Shown here one piece after another: positions 25,601 through 38,664 of a DNA stretch of 64,000 nt. The stretch is from Ridgeia piscesae. Lineage: Eukaryota; Annelida; Polychaeta; Sabellida; Siboglinidae. Each line of letters starts with the position of its first letter. Position 1 is the stretch's first letter. The notes under the pieces are model-generated. The model did not search any database and had not been told where the DNA came from. It saw only the letters and a program-made list of their open reading frames with translations. The stretch is from NCBI GenBank assembly GCA_025642075.2, contig JAODUO010000430.1, forward strand, positions 1-64,000. Direction: 5' to 3'. A program made the translations under genes and the position numbers.

Positions 25601-27103
25601 AGTGACGCTTTGGGCTACTTCGCAAATGAGAATGGCACCAAGGTTGAGTTCTCCACTCCTGTAAGTACTCCGCCGTATTTAGTTTTTAATCGTTTCAGTG
25701 TGGTGCCAATGAGACATAACGGAATCAATATCGTTTGAATGCTAACGCCAAAATAACATAGGCCCAAATCGATAGATGCATTTTAGAATAATGGTATTCC
25801 TTTCCGTACACATTCAAAGTAATGTAATGATATATGCCAAACATATTGCGATAAGTAAAATGACCGAAAACGTTTCCATCTCTGCACTGTTATACTATTA
25901 ACCAGAATAGTCTTAGATTACCGATGTGTTGATGTTTGCTCCAGGCTGCTGAAGACACGTGGAACCAACTCGTGATGACATACGACGGTGAAGTTGCTTC
26001 GTTCTACCTGAACAAGGATCTCGTCTCTCAAGAGGCCCTCGGTGGTACGTTGTGTTATAATACAGTGATACCTGCTTTGATCTGAGTTTGAAACCACGTA
26101 GCGCGGGATTGAAATAAACCTGTGCTCTAGAATGTTAAAAGTGATCCTTCAAAAAATGTAACTAATCATTCACGTTGAGGGGGTACACTGAAAAATCGTT
26201 TCCTGTTTGTGACATTCGCTTATATACTATAGTTAATTATAATGTCGTGCGTCGTAGCGTAATGTAGTGTATTCGAGCGTAGTATTGTGTAGCACAACGT
26301 TGGTAACGTAATGTAATGTAATGTAGTGTAATGCAATTTAGCGTAATGTGTAGTAGTATAACATGATATTATATAACATAACTTAGCATAATATTACGCT
26401 ACATGGTATATCATTACATTAATATTTTCCGTCTAGGGCGACTGAACAGGGTCAAGGCCTCGATGGTGTTCGGCGGTTGCACCTGTGGTGGCGACTGCTA
26501 CTTCGATGGATACTTGGATTCGGTATGTTCACTTGGTGACAGTGCGCTAGTCGTTGTATATGTCCACTAACTATATGTCATAATGATATGTCAACATACC
26601 TGAAACGAAATAACCCACCCAACAGTGGCGTGTGTTTGTCGCAGCATCGCAAATATGTTGCTTGTTTGAATTCCCACCGTTCCACTTCGTTACTGAATTA
26701 TCCCTGCTATCCGATGCGCGAACCTAATACTACAGGACAAGTTGGTGTGATCCATGTCACCAAACCATTGTTTACGAAAATGTAACTTTTGTTTTTTTCG
26801 TATACTATTAAGAGGAACGGAGTTTGCAGTAACAATAAAACATTTATTATAATATATATTTATTGTCGCCGATTTTAATATCGCACCATTTTCTGAAATA
26901 TTTTATATGACTTTTATAAACAAATATTGTTATGTTGACCGCAGAATATATAATTTATGTGCGCTCTCAACATTACCATACTGGAGGTGTTGACTTAGCT
27001 AACAATGTTTTGCTTCTGTCGACAGATCTGCTTCCTGAAGGGGGCTCTGGACCAGACTAGTGTAGAAATTCTGTACGACAACCCAAGCATGTGTCTTCCA
27101 TAG
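22231..27103 (+). CDS. Secreted TSP1-like/CBM14-like/LamG3-like protein, copy 2
   Basis: Coding exons are 22231-22282, 23396-23539, 23785-24009, 24638-24760, 25284-25660, 25945-26044, 26437-26522 and 27026-27103, with the same exon sizes and phases as copy 1 (52, 144, 225, 123, 377, 100, 86, 78 nt) and 394 residues. No stop or frameshift is seen. Differences from copy 1 are few: signal peptide LVAVLSVMVLRA, Ser for Arg in the TSP1 module (DLKSYRSR), and in the LamG3-like part Thr for Asn (DETTIT), KSAASD, KVEFSTP and SQEALGG. All cysteines are kept. From exon 3 on, introns are almost identical to copy 1; exons 1-2 and the intron 1 and 2 starts match copy 3. The predicted role is the same as for copy 1. 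Confidence 0.85.
22552..23360 (+). repeat. TG/TATG microsatellite in intron 2 of copy 2
   Basis: About 800 bp of GTGT and GTGTAT repeats. The similarity between copies 2 and 3 ends on its 5' side and the near-identity between copies 2 and 1 begins on its 3' side. Confidence 0.92.
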
Positions 27104-27160
27104 GGGAAATACCTTTCGACGCACAATTGACCAAACGAAAACGACTCTAATGTAATCATC

Positions 27161-27166
27161 GAAATA
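27161..27166 (+). terminator. Polyadenylation signal of copy 2
   Basis: AATAAA in CATCGAAATAAATTGCAT about 60 bp after the stop at 27103, the same context as in copy 1. The position is approximate to a few bases. Confidence 0.7.
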
Positions 27167-27324
27167 AATTGCATTAAAAAAATCTGTATTTTCGTGAATG
27201 TTTTTATGTCGTTATCCACAGTTCAGATAGTACGTGTACATCATACTGGACAAGTATAATTACAGAAAAATAAGAAATGATATGTTGCTTTCGGAAGAGA
27301 TTGTGGAAATACGAAAGTTGTTTT

Positions 27325-27425
27325 GTATATATATATATAATTATAATTTATATATTATATTTATATATATATATATATATTATATTATATATATTTTTTT
27401 TTTTATATTTATAAATATATATTTT

Positions 27426-27512
<87 letters not shown>

Positions 27513-27781
27513 GCAACGCCCTCGACAGTTCAGCCACAGTTTCTATTATGAATCAGGTACTCACAGAAAAATATTCTAATTACTCAATCAGTTGTAGAAG
27601 ACTTTCCCAGTGTTCGTTTAAAGAATATTAATACTTTCCCAGTGTTCGTTTAAAGAACATTAATACAGACAGTATAATGCAGAAGTCAAAACAATTATCC
27701 AACTGTCCACACACACACACACACACACACACCACCACCACCACCACCCCCACAACAACACATACAACATAAAACACATAC

Positions 27782-27840
<59 letters not shown>
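27325..27840. repeat. AT-rich tract, short CA/CCA run, (AT)n
   Basis: TA repeats at about 27325-27510, CA then CCACCA at 27707-27755, and TA again at 27785-27837. This is the counterpart of 11690-12471 behind copy 1, with different array lengths. Unique sequence between the arrays (27520-27705) recurs at 36505-36660. Confidence 0.88.
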
Positions 27841-27849
27841 CGTTTGTGT

Positions 27850-29195
27850 GTGTATGTATATAACATAAATTAAGTGTTTGGGGGAAAGCGCGCTATATCC
27901 ATTTCTGACGTTTCGAGACAAACGCGCTTATGTGGTTTATTCTCAGAGGGCACATCCGCATCATATTCAAGTATCTTAAAAACATCAAATCAAAGAGGTT
28001 GCATAGAGAATTTGAAATGTTGTGTTGCATTTTATTAATGAAGCATAACACACAATATGACGTTTGTTATAAAAATGCTATATATACATGATACATGATT
28101 TCAAAACACGATATATCCATGCCATTGGTCTACGGAATGGCACAAATTGAGGTTGTCATTTAACAACATTTCTTACAAATACAAATTGATGTATTGTAAA
28201 TTTTTTAATTATTTAACACAAGTCACCATGTTAATTCAACAATGCAATTGGAACAAGATATTAACGATTTTGTCATCTTGTGTAGTTTCTACGGGGTCTC
28301 CTAAAATGTATTTAATGGTGTAGCAGATATTGGAAACCAAAGTAGTGCTTTGGTGTTGACAAGAAACAATGTAATCAATAAGTTTTAAAGTAACATTAAT
28401 TGAAGAGAAAGCTTATTTTATATTATAATTTCAAATAGAAACAAACAAGTTATTTAATCGATGTTATCGAGGTATTATCATTCGTCGTGGGATTATAGAT
28501 AACAGAATAATTTATAACTGAAACAAAATAAAATATTAAACAATTATGCGTTAGAAGTTTATAACGCTACAGGTATCAATGTAGCTTTGCAACGCCCAAT
28601 CAGTGGTGATTACATCTAGCAGCGTCACCCCTCAATTAATAATAGTAAATGTGGTATTGACTCATTTTAAATAAACAAATCTACGTATGGCGTAACTACA
28701 TTAATTGTAAACATGGCACACTTTAATAATACCGTGAACGTAAGCAATAAAATAAGGCAACATAATTGTTTGGATATTCAATAATGTTTTCGCGTTTGGC
28801 TTACGGAAAGGTTTTGTGTAAAGTCGTTTAGCACAGCAGCTTAGGCTTGGCGTGTTCCATTTCTAGCCACATTTTGATAGTTGCAACGGATTTGGTGTAT
28901 TTTGTTATTGCCACAAAGGCGACACAAGTTCATTTGTTTACCTTTATGCTTATGAATTAATATCCGAATTATGTTTACTACGCTTTGAGGATAGGTTAGT
29001 GCTTATTTTCAAGTTATCAGTAGCTGCCTCTACAAGATGCCGCCAGTACGACAAGCGGTTGTTCATTGGACAAATAGGATATGTCCCATTTTGGAAACAA
29101 ACACGGCGGTTATTGCTTTTCGGAAGCAAACATTCTCTTATGCGTTGCACTTAAATGTCACGTTTTGGGGGAAATTATAGTTCACTACGTTTCGT
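27850..29195. other. 3' flank of copy 2, non-coding duplicate
   Basis: Nearly the same sequence as 12480-13810 behind copy 1. No gene is recognised in either. Confidence 0.6.
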
Positions 29196-29211
29196 TTTCC
29201 GGTTCTGGGCC

Positions 29212-29876
<665 letters not shown>

Positions 29877-29910
29877 AACCCGGGTAAAAAGGGGAAACTT
29901 GGTGGTTTTT

Positions 29911-29967
<57 letters not shown>

Positions 29968-29969
<2 letters not shown>

Positions 29970-30291
29970 TATTCAATTTAATATCTTTATTTCAGACTGT
30001 CATACAGATGTCCACATTAACATTAAAATATACACGTGACTAGAAAATATAAAGGTATTGCACAAGGAAATATAAGAAATAACATTGCACAATGGTACAT
30101 TCAATCAAAAACTATTATGTATATACAACATTTTAATCCAATATCGTCTTATCCTGGATTGCCATTTTATATCACTGTTGATAATTGCAATTACCAACTT
30201 ATTATGAGAGGCATAGAGTCTCCGCATGAATTTACAGACAAGGTTTCTAATTACAGCTTTACTATATGTTACATGGTATTCTACAAATACT
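29968..30291 (-). mobile_element. 3' end of the 14390-type LINE, truncated
   Basis: Nearly identical to 14385-14697. The match stops at ACAAATA (30291), where intron 8 sequence of the shell-matrix-type gene begins. The tail repeat is only a few bases. The rest of the LINE was lost in the deletion that made this junction. Confidence 0.85.
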
Positions 30292-33200
30292 GAATTGTCC
30301 CTGCTATCCGATGCGCGAACCTAATACTACAGGATAAGTTGGTGTGGTCCATTTTACCAAACTAATGATTACGAAAACATAATGAATTCTGTAAAAACTC
30401 GTTTTTCGTATATAACATTAAGAGGAATGGAATTTGCGGTAACACTAAGCATTTTATTATTTATTTAATGGTAATTTATTATCGCCGCATTTTTATCGTA
30501 TCATTTTCTGAAAAATGCAATATGATTCTGATAAATGATAGTGTTATGTCGAGCGCGGAATATATAATTGTTACGCGTTCTCAACATTACCATACTGGAG
30601 GTTTTGACTTAGCTAATAATTTAACAAGATTTAACAAGATTGCCACCTAGAGATTCAACTCTAGATGGCAGGTGGACTAGGAAGCCATTTGGCTTATCGA
30701 GAGTCCAACCTATCTATCTAAGTATACCCCGCCCGTCTTAGGTATATGTCGATTTTATTTTTAAATATATTAACACTACTAGCACCTACACAATCAGCTG
30801 ATAATCTGTTCCATTTTTTCTTTTTTGTGAAAATGAAATTTTTTAATATCTATTCACTGCTTCTTTGCTAATGTAACTCCATGTCCTCTAGTCCTTCTTC
30901 TTCGACTGTGAAAAAAAAATTTCTGTCAATATTTTCATATCCATTCAATATTTTAAACACCCAATCTGATTCCCCTCAATCTTCTGGTTTCTGTGTTGTT
31001 AAACCACATTCTTTTAGACGCATTTCATAACTAATATTCCTAGTTTTGGTATCATTTTTTGCTCTCCTTTGTACTCTTTCTAGCATATCAAAATTCCCTT
31101 TTTGCGATATGGCCTCCATGCTTTATACAATATTCTAATGAGGCCTAACTATTGTTTTATACAGTATTATTAGTTCTTTTTTTTTTAAAATTTTTTTCGC
31201 CTAATTAACCAAAAATTTGGTTTCCCCCTTTGCTGCTGAATTCCACCTGTCGAACCTTCTTTAGCACTAATAGTTAACCTAAATCCTTTTCCTTTTAAAG
31301 GGAGTATTTGTACAGTATCACCCCTTGTATATTTGCATCTTCATTCCCATGTCCTGTGTGAAGGCACTTACACTTTCCAAAATTAAACAGCATTTGCCCT
31401 TTCAGACCCTTCTATCAACTTATTAAAATATCTTGTAAATCTGTCTATCGCATCACTTTTAATTTTCCCAAACCTTTTGTGTCGTCCGAAACTTCAACAC
31501 CTTGCTTGTTATGTCATCATCCAAATCATTGATATATATTAAGAATAAAATAGGTCCCAGTACTGATCCCCGCGGTACTCCACTCAAAACCGCTTTCCAG
31601 TTTGAAACCTCCCCATCAACTACCACTCTTTGTCTTCTATCAATAAGCCATTTTCTATCCAGTTGATCATTCCATTTCCTATGCCATGGGCCTTTAGTTT
31701 AAGTAGTAGTCTTTGGTGTGGCACTTTGTCAAAGGCTTTTTTTAAATCTAAGTAGATTATATCTACTGATGATCCCTCATCTAGCCACTTTGTGACATCT
31801 TCCAAAAACATAACATATTTGTTAAGTAAGCATGACCTCGCTTTTTAAAAACCCATGTTGAGATGGGTTTATCAGTATTATTTTTTAACAAGAAAATCAA
31901 CCAGGTGATCTTTAATTAGTCTTTCCAATAGTTTGCAAATTACCGATGTTAAACTCACTGGTCTATAGTTCTCTGACTTGTTTTCGCTAGAACCTTTTTT
32001 AAATAATGGTATAATGTTTTGCTTCTTTCCATTCTAACGGAACTATTCCACTCCTCTAATGACAAATTGAACACTGTTGCAAACGGTATGTGATTTGTTC
32101 TACAATTTCCAATAGTAATTTGGGAGGAATCCCATCCCCTCTCCGGGTGATTTATTATCCTTCATATCTCTTATTTTCCTAGCTACCATTGTTGGGAGTT
32201 ACAATTAGTTGTCCTAATAAATAGTCAAACTCTCTCCCTTCGAACTTAGTCTCAAATACTGGTAATATACTAATACTCTTCCCTGGTAACAGAACTAAAG
32301 TACTCGTTTAGGTTTTCTGCCATTAAGAACCCTCTGTTATTATCTTTTCATCACTACCTTCTAGAGGATCGACCTTATCCTGACTTTCTGTTTACTTAGA
32401 ACATACGCATAAAAACTCTTGCTATCATGTTTTATATTAAAAGCTATTTGTTCGTAGCTTCTCTTTGAATTTCCTAATTTCAGCTGTAGCTTGATTAAGT
32501 GCTTCTTTATACATGCTATAGTCTTCTTCCTTCGGTATGTCTATATCTTCCCATCATTTGTTGTACTTGATTTTTCTAATAGCTTCCTTCGATAAGTGTT
32601 TCTTCTTTGACCGTTTCCCCTGTTTTTCAAGGGGACAAATTTGTCAACGACGCAGTCAATTTCACTCTTTAAAATATTCCAGCATTCTGCTGCTGTCTTA
32701 TTCTTCAGTGTGTTATTCCAGTCTATCTTTGCTAAATATTCCCTCATGTCCTTATATCTTCCTTTGTGAAATATTTTCCTGTACCTTATTTTTTCTATTC
32801 GTTCTCCCTTTACTTTTTGATGATAAAATGTCTGGTTGTGATCACTACATCCCTGTGGCTTCCTTATCTTGACAATATCAACAAATTCCTCTGTAAGCTC
32901 AATACTATGTCTAACACGTTCTCGCCCTGGTTGCTTCTAACACGTTTTTGAGAAAGGAAACTATCTTGTACTAAATTTAAAAACTCTTGATCCTCTCTCC
33001 CGTTACTCTGTAGAGATGTCCACTGTATATGCCTATGGTTAAAATCCCCATAATAATACAGTCCTGTTTACTCACTTCTTTGATAGCGTTATGTATTTTG
33101 TCATTCCACTTCCATGCTTATGTTTGGACTCCGATACACTAACCCAACAGTTAATGTTGACTTTCCTGCAACTATGTTACACCAGACAGCTTCTTCACAT

Positions 33201-35274
33201 TCTACTTCTTTTTCTAATTTTATTTCATAAGCTTGGATGGTTCTTTAATATATAAAATAACTCCTCCTCCTTCGTCCTAATCCATCTTTCCTAAACATTA
33301 CATACCTGTCATTCTAATTCGGCATCGGATATATCGGGTGTGGCCCAGATTCAATTATACCTATTATGTAGAGGTCAATATCTATATTGTTTAGTTCATT
33401 TCTTTTGTTTAATATGCTCCTTGCATTTAAACAAACACATTTATAACCAAATTCTGTAGAGCTTTTCAGGCTGTTCTTTGCTGATTTCTTTTTGCCTATC
33501 TTTATCTATACCTCTAGTATTTGGCTTCTGTGTATCCCCCCTGCGAAACTAGTTTAAAAAGTTGCAACCTGTTCCATTATTCATCGATCGAAGAAGGTTC
33601 TCTGAGAACACTGCTGCGCCCTTTCCGCTTAGATGGAAGCCATCTCTCATAAACATGTCTTCTTTACCAGCAAAATATCCCCACAAATCTGACCTCGGAC
33701 AACACACATCTGCTCTAACAGTCCGTTAATTGCCATCCTCTTGCAATTTCTAAATGTTATTGTTCCCCTTCCCCCATCACTGGCAAGATTCCTGAGTATG
33801 ATCTGCTCAACTCTCGTCTTCTTCAGTGTCTCTACCAACTCTGTATCTCTTTACTATCTTAGGTTTTTCCATCCCTGTCTGCATTGTTCGTCCCTACGTG
33901 TACTAATATAGACCCCTTGGCCATGCCCCAATACGTTCTCTACCCGTTCAGTCACATGCTCTATCCTAGCCCCGGAAGACAAACAACAACATCTTCTCCT
34001 TTGCTTAATGTCCTGTCTGTCTTTCAAAATGGAGTCTCCCATAAATACCCTTTCTGTTCTCAATGCCCCCTCGATCACTGCTTCAGAGTAGCTCATCCGT
34101 TTTGCATATCTCTGGTTGCTGACTTTTCCCCCTGCCGCTTTCTCTGTTGTTCCTTTCTTTCCGGTCTCTTTTCTTCCTGTCATCGTCCTTGTTATTGACT
34201 TCCGTTTGGTCACATCACCTCTCACTTCCTTTTTCCATTCGTCTTACCTCCTGTCGCATCTACTTCTCTCATCTCCTGTCCCCTTGTCCCTCCTCCTTCT
34301 CTACTGTCACTTTCTCCCCGTCACCTTCCTGCATGTCATGTTTCCTGTTGTTTTTTCTCCATTTTGTTTTTTCTTGCAATCACCCTCCCTCCACTCTGCA
34401 TCCCGTTCACAATATCCGTTAGCCTAGCTAACTCTGCTGCCAGACAGTCCACTTTCCAACACCCTAAACATTGGAACGTAAACCCTTCCTCCGTTGTCTC
34501 TGACCAAGTTTTTCCGCACCCCGATACGGCAAAATCCACCAAGCTGTGGCAGTGGTTACACACCAAGTGCCTCCTTGCCTTCACTTACCGCTTGCCAGGT
34601 GCCATATTACGATTTGTCAAATTCAACTCTTAGTTTAAACCAACTTAGTCTTTACAAAGACTGTTTGTTTATTATGTACAGCAACTGCAGCACACTTTAT
34701 GTTATAAACAACTTTCTACCTATGCTACCATGAACAATAAGTTTAGTCTGTACTGGTCCCGTTCCCTAGGGGAAAACGTTGGACACTACCTATATAAACA
34801 AACAAGGGTTTCCTACTAAAACGCTTGTTTATTTTTAATAACAGTGATACCTATTCACAGTTTTATCTTACATATGTAGTTGTTACTCTTATTGCTTTAT
34901 CTCTTATATACTATATCAAATAAAGAGATTTGCTCAATCTTGTTTACAATTTGTCGAAGCCTAGATTACCCTATTATCACCCACTATACTAATCTGTTCA
35001 AAAATACTGTTAACTAACAAACTTTAACCAAAACTACTACTCAATATATGTCCAGTACCACTTTATGAATAACCTTAACACAAGAATAATACTTATCAAT
35101 CAATATTTCCGCTTGTTTTTCAAATGTTATACACCACCAATTTCAATCCTCTACATCCACCAATTTTCCCGCATAATGTGTTGCTTCTATCGACAGATCT
35201 GCTTCCTGAAGGGGGCTCTGGACCAGACTAGTGTAGAAGTTATGTACGATAACCCAAGCATGTGTGTTCCATAG
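30291..35274 (+). pseudogene. 3' stump of a fourth family member, split by a LINE
   Basis: 30291-30619 matches intron 8 of copies 1 and 2 (TATCCGATGCGCGAACCTAA). The match resumes at about 35177 with TTGCTTCTATCGACAG and an intact last exon at 35197-35274 coding ICFLKGALDQTSVEVMYDNP, then SMCVP and a stop. Polyadenylation context with AATAAA follows at about 35333. Exons 1-8 are gone, so it cannot make the protein. The flank at 36505-36660 matches the flank behind copy 2, confirming that a whole gene unit once stood here. Confidence 0.85.
30620..35176 (-). mobile_element. CR1/L2-like LINE, about 4.56 kb, near full length, inactive
   Basis: Inserted in intron 8 of the stump. On the minus strand, in order: a cysteine/histidine-rich segment (CNHCHSLV ... 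CLGC, 34584-34336); an ORF1 part with GDSILKDRQ and YISTRRDEQ (34225-33854), resembling the SGNH-esterase-type ORF1 of CR1/L2 elements; an EN-RT linker (WNNTLKNKTAAECWNILKSE, 32747-32541); and RT (YLDLKKAFDKVPHQRLLLKL, 31811-31620). The 3' end at 30620 carries two copies of ATCTTGTTAA, the short terminal repeat type seen in CR1/L2. Many frameshifts and stops are present. A target duplication, if any, is only AAT. Confidence 0.8.
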
Positions 35275-35374
35275 TGGAAATATCTTTCGACGCACAATTG
35301 ACCAAACGAAAACGACTCTAGTGTACTCATCGAAATAAATAGCATTTAAAAATATCAGTATAGTCATGTTTATG

Positions 35375-35379
<5 letters not shown>

Positions 35380-35470
<91 letters not shown>

Positions 35471-35487
35471 TGTGTGTGTGTGTGTGA
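35380..35487. repeat. (GT)n microsatellite
   Basis: A GT dinucleotide run downstream of the stump's polyadenylation signal, passing straight into the GTCGC pentamer array. Confidence 0.93.
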
Positions 35488-35494
35488 GTTGGTG

Positions 35495-35685
35495 TGTCGC
35501 GTCGCGTCGCGTCGCGTCGCGTCGCGTCGCGTGGGTCGCGTCGCGTCGCGTCGCGTCGCGTCGCGTCGCGTCGCGTCGCGTCGCGTCGCGTCGCGTCGCG
35601 TCGCGTCGCGTCGCGTCGCGTCGCGTCGCGTGGGTCGCGTCGCGTCGCGTCGCGTCGCGTCGCGTCGCGTCGCGTCGCGTCGCGT
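35495..35685. repeat. (GTCGC)n pentamer array
   Basis: About 37 copies of GTCGC, interrupted twice by GTGGGTCGC. It is extremely CpG-dense in an AT-rich neighbourhood. All plus frames read as low-complexity Arg/Val/Ala/Ser and are not taken as coding. Confidence 0.95.
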
Positions 35686-35699
35686 CATGTTATGTTTAT

Positions 35700-37310
35700 G
35701 GATTTCGACAACCTCTTCCTTAATCAAGTTCGCCCCTTTTTGCAGATGACATTTGTAAAATGCTATATTTCAACAGCTTGCCAATTACGTCACACAGAGC
35801 TGTTATGTGTAAACCATTGTTTTGCCAGCTATTCTTTATCCACCCTTTTTAAAGACGATTCCCATTAAAGTGTATTACCACCGTATCAACTAGAGCCATA
35901 ATTTAGATATTTGAACACAGGCTATCAGGTGCGACAATTTCAACGTTTTATCCGTAAAGGTGATACTCTTCAAAGCTTAGTATCCTTAGGCACTGAGTGA
36001 AAACAATGATTCCCCTACCGAATTCAAAGTGTTATGTTAAAAGTACGACTATTCCATCAGAAATACACATACTTGGTATATTAATGATCTACGCAAAGTT
36101 TCTATATTAAGTTAGATATACCATAGATACTATTGACAAGGCATTGTTTATGTACATAGCTTCAAACATTCAGCGTATATTTGTCAAGTGAGAAACGACG
36201 TATCCACTGAGCGCCTGTCACGATTTAGTTCTTTCTACGTTTTCATCGATGCATCTCTGCTGCTACAAAGTGCGATTGAGGAAATCTCTGAGTAATGACA
36301 CAAAAAATAAAAATACTAGAAATGTAAACATGCTTTGCATTATGTAATCAAAGTATGCTTACAATGTTAGAATGAGCTCGCCTTACATAATAGGCCGGTC
36401 TGCTCTATTACTTGTCGTCGTATCTGCCCCTCCATCGTGTAGTTGTATAATTGGTATTCTAACTTGCAATATTCCCCCCTCCACACTTAAATAGCAATGA
36501 CCAAGTCAGTTCAGCCACAGTGTCACTGTCCATTATGAAACAGATTCTCACAGAAAAATATTGTAATTACTCAATCATTTGCAGAAGACTTCGTTCGTTT
36601 AAAGAGCATTAACACAGACAGCATTATACGGACTTCAATATAATTATCCAACTGTCCAGACTCCGTGGGCGCTAGACGTGGACTTGCATGGTGTATATAG
36701 TGTGAGTGTTCTTCCCCCGTCGTCGTCTTGCTAGTGCCTGACCACTCGATTGGTCAGCGACAGGACAGTGCGCCTCTGCAATGCTTAAAACGAGGTGATA
36801 TCTCTGACGTATGGTTATCTGTGTAGTCATGACCCGACTCGTCCTATATCTATGCCTGGTCTAGCCTTGGTGAACTCGGACTAGTGGATGTATCTTGTTT
36901 ACGAACACCAAGGTATGCTTCTAGCTAGAATACTGCAGTTCCGGAAAATACTTGTTCATTATGAGTTCTCATGTATAAAATAGTAATAATATTTTGTTGA
37001 AAATAGTCACAAGGAATGTATGCAACTATCGATCCTTACAGTCTGATATCGGTATGTGTAATCTCTGAAGTCCAGTGGCACAGTATAATAGGCGGGATTT
37101 CTAATTAATTAATTTTGTTTTTGTTTTTTGTAGAGACATGGAACTATACAGCATTTGCTACAATAGCAGAATTCAACAATATAACCGTTGCAGTTGGCCG
37201 GTAACATATTTGTGAAATAGACTGTTTTTGTATTAACGATTATTGTAGAATTGTTTTTCTCAAACTCAAACAGATATGGTTGAATTCGACGGTTTTTTTA
37301 ATTAAGGCGC
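35700..37310. other. Non-coding spacer
   Basis: No gene is recognised. 36505-36660 matches 27525-27710. A small hairpin (TGACC and GGTCA arms) is near 36739-36756. Confidence 0.5.
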
Positions 37311-37329
37311 GTACAGACATTATTATTGA

Positions 37330-37700
37330 AAACAAGAAAACAATAATTTTAGAGCAATCAACCTGTTACTAATTACTATTGTAATATGGCCAGTTATTTA
37401 GAGGCATAATATGAGATGTCCACGTAGTCAGTGACGTCATTATCACCATCATTGTGGAGCCATAGTGTGGTTGAGTAGAAGGCCTCAGTATACTGCATCC
37501 ACATTTGCCGTATCTTGCGCTATCCTCTGCCTGGTGGTACCCTTCCAGTAATCTTCTATTTCGACTCTCCACCGTCTTGCCAGTCTTCCGCTAGGTCTTT
37601 TCCTTTGGTAGGGTTTCCAAGGGGTGATACGCAGTGTCCATCGGTTATCTCGTATCCTTCTGGTGTGTTAAATCAAAACCCTTGACGCCCTTCCTCCTTC
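37330..37700 (-). mobile_element. RTE-like LINE 3' remnant, second copy
   Basis: Similar to 19190-19560 and in the same orientation. An (AT)n run follows at 37743-37830. Confidence 0.55.
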
Positions 37701-37752
37701 CTCCGCAATAGCCAATCAAAATGCTTCTTCTTCCGAAAAAATTAATATATAT

Positions 37753-37834
<82 letters not shown>

Positions 37835-38329
37835 CTGTAATAAAAAGTGTCAAATTTTATTTTAATTTTCAAATAGAGTTTGCATTATACATACGGAAAT
37901 TAAATTATTTTAAATAAAGCAGTTGACTACTTGATGTTAACCTTAAAGGCCTTACTTGATTTAATAACATAATATTATTAGGCCATGTCATTGTGTTGTT
38001 CTCGTTACATGTCCATCTTGTTCTGTTCTCTACGTATATATTGCGAGGAACATGTGTTGAAAGCTTTACTAAGTCATAAGAGAGGTTCTAATAGCATACA
38101 TATAGTCGTGCAAGAATCAATATGTTTAGCATTGATTGTTTATTTCGTTGTTGTTTGTTTGTTACATCTTACATAATTAATATATTATTATAAACCGATG
38201 TGTTTTGTAGGCCACATACAATTAAACGTTACATTATTTGATATACCTTCGGAGAATACCAGACAGAAATAAAATTAGTTAATTCAACTATCTCAAGGAC
38301 AAGCACTATATGACCCTATCATACCGGCA

Positions 38330-38640
38330 AGCAATGACCATAGGGAACTAACATCAAGTAACGTAATTCACGCACATTACGGCGACTTCGACGTCATCAT
38401 CATCACAAACGTGTCCGAGAGTGTAAGCGATCCACAACCTACGCACAGGACATAATGTGAGCAGCGCGTCCCAGGTGCGATAAGGACAGTCGTTCGACGG
38501 TCCCCGTCATTTGACTCCGAGAGATCATAAAAGAATCTTATCCGTCAACCACCAAGAACAGATACGTGGGAGTGGCTTAATTGTCTTCAATTCGCTTCAC
38601 TGATATTTAAAATAACGCACGTAACTTCGCATTTTCTAAA
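38330..38640 (+). promoter_or_regulatory. Orphan promoter copy in the left palindrome arm (dead)
   Basis: It has the GATCCACAACCTACGCA box, then GTGCGATAAGGACAG with no TATA box, CCGTCATTTGAC, and a leader ending CCAAGAACAG followed by ATACGTG, so the splice donor GT is now AT. Intron-1-like sequence follows. No coding exon follows before the palindrome turns. Confidence 0.7.
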
Positions 38641-38664
38641 TACTAATGTATATTAGTAGTAATG

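Noticed and set aside
37985..38176. 63-codon frame found identically on both strands
   Set aside because: It lies in the arms of the palindrome. The identity comes from the DNA inversion, and related arms at 20.4 kb and 41.6 kb do not keep the frame.
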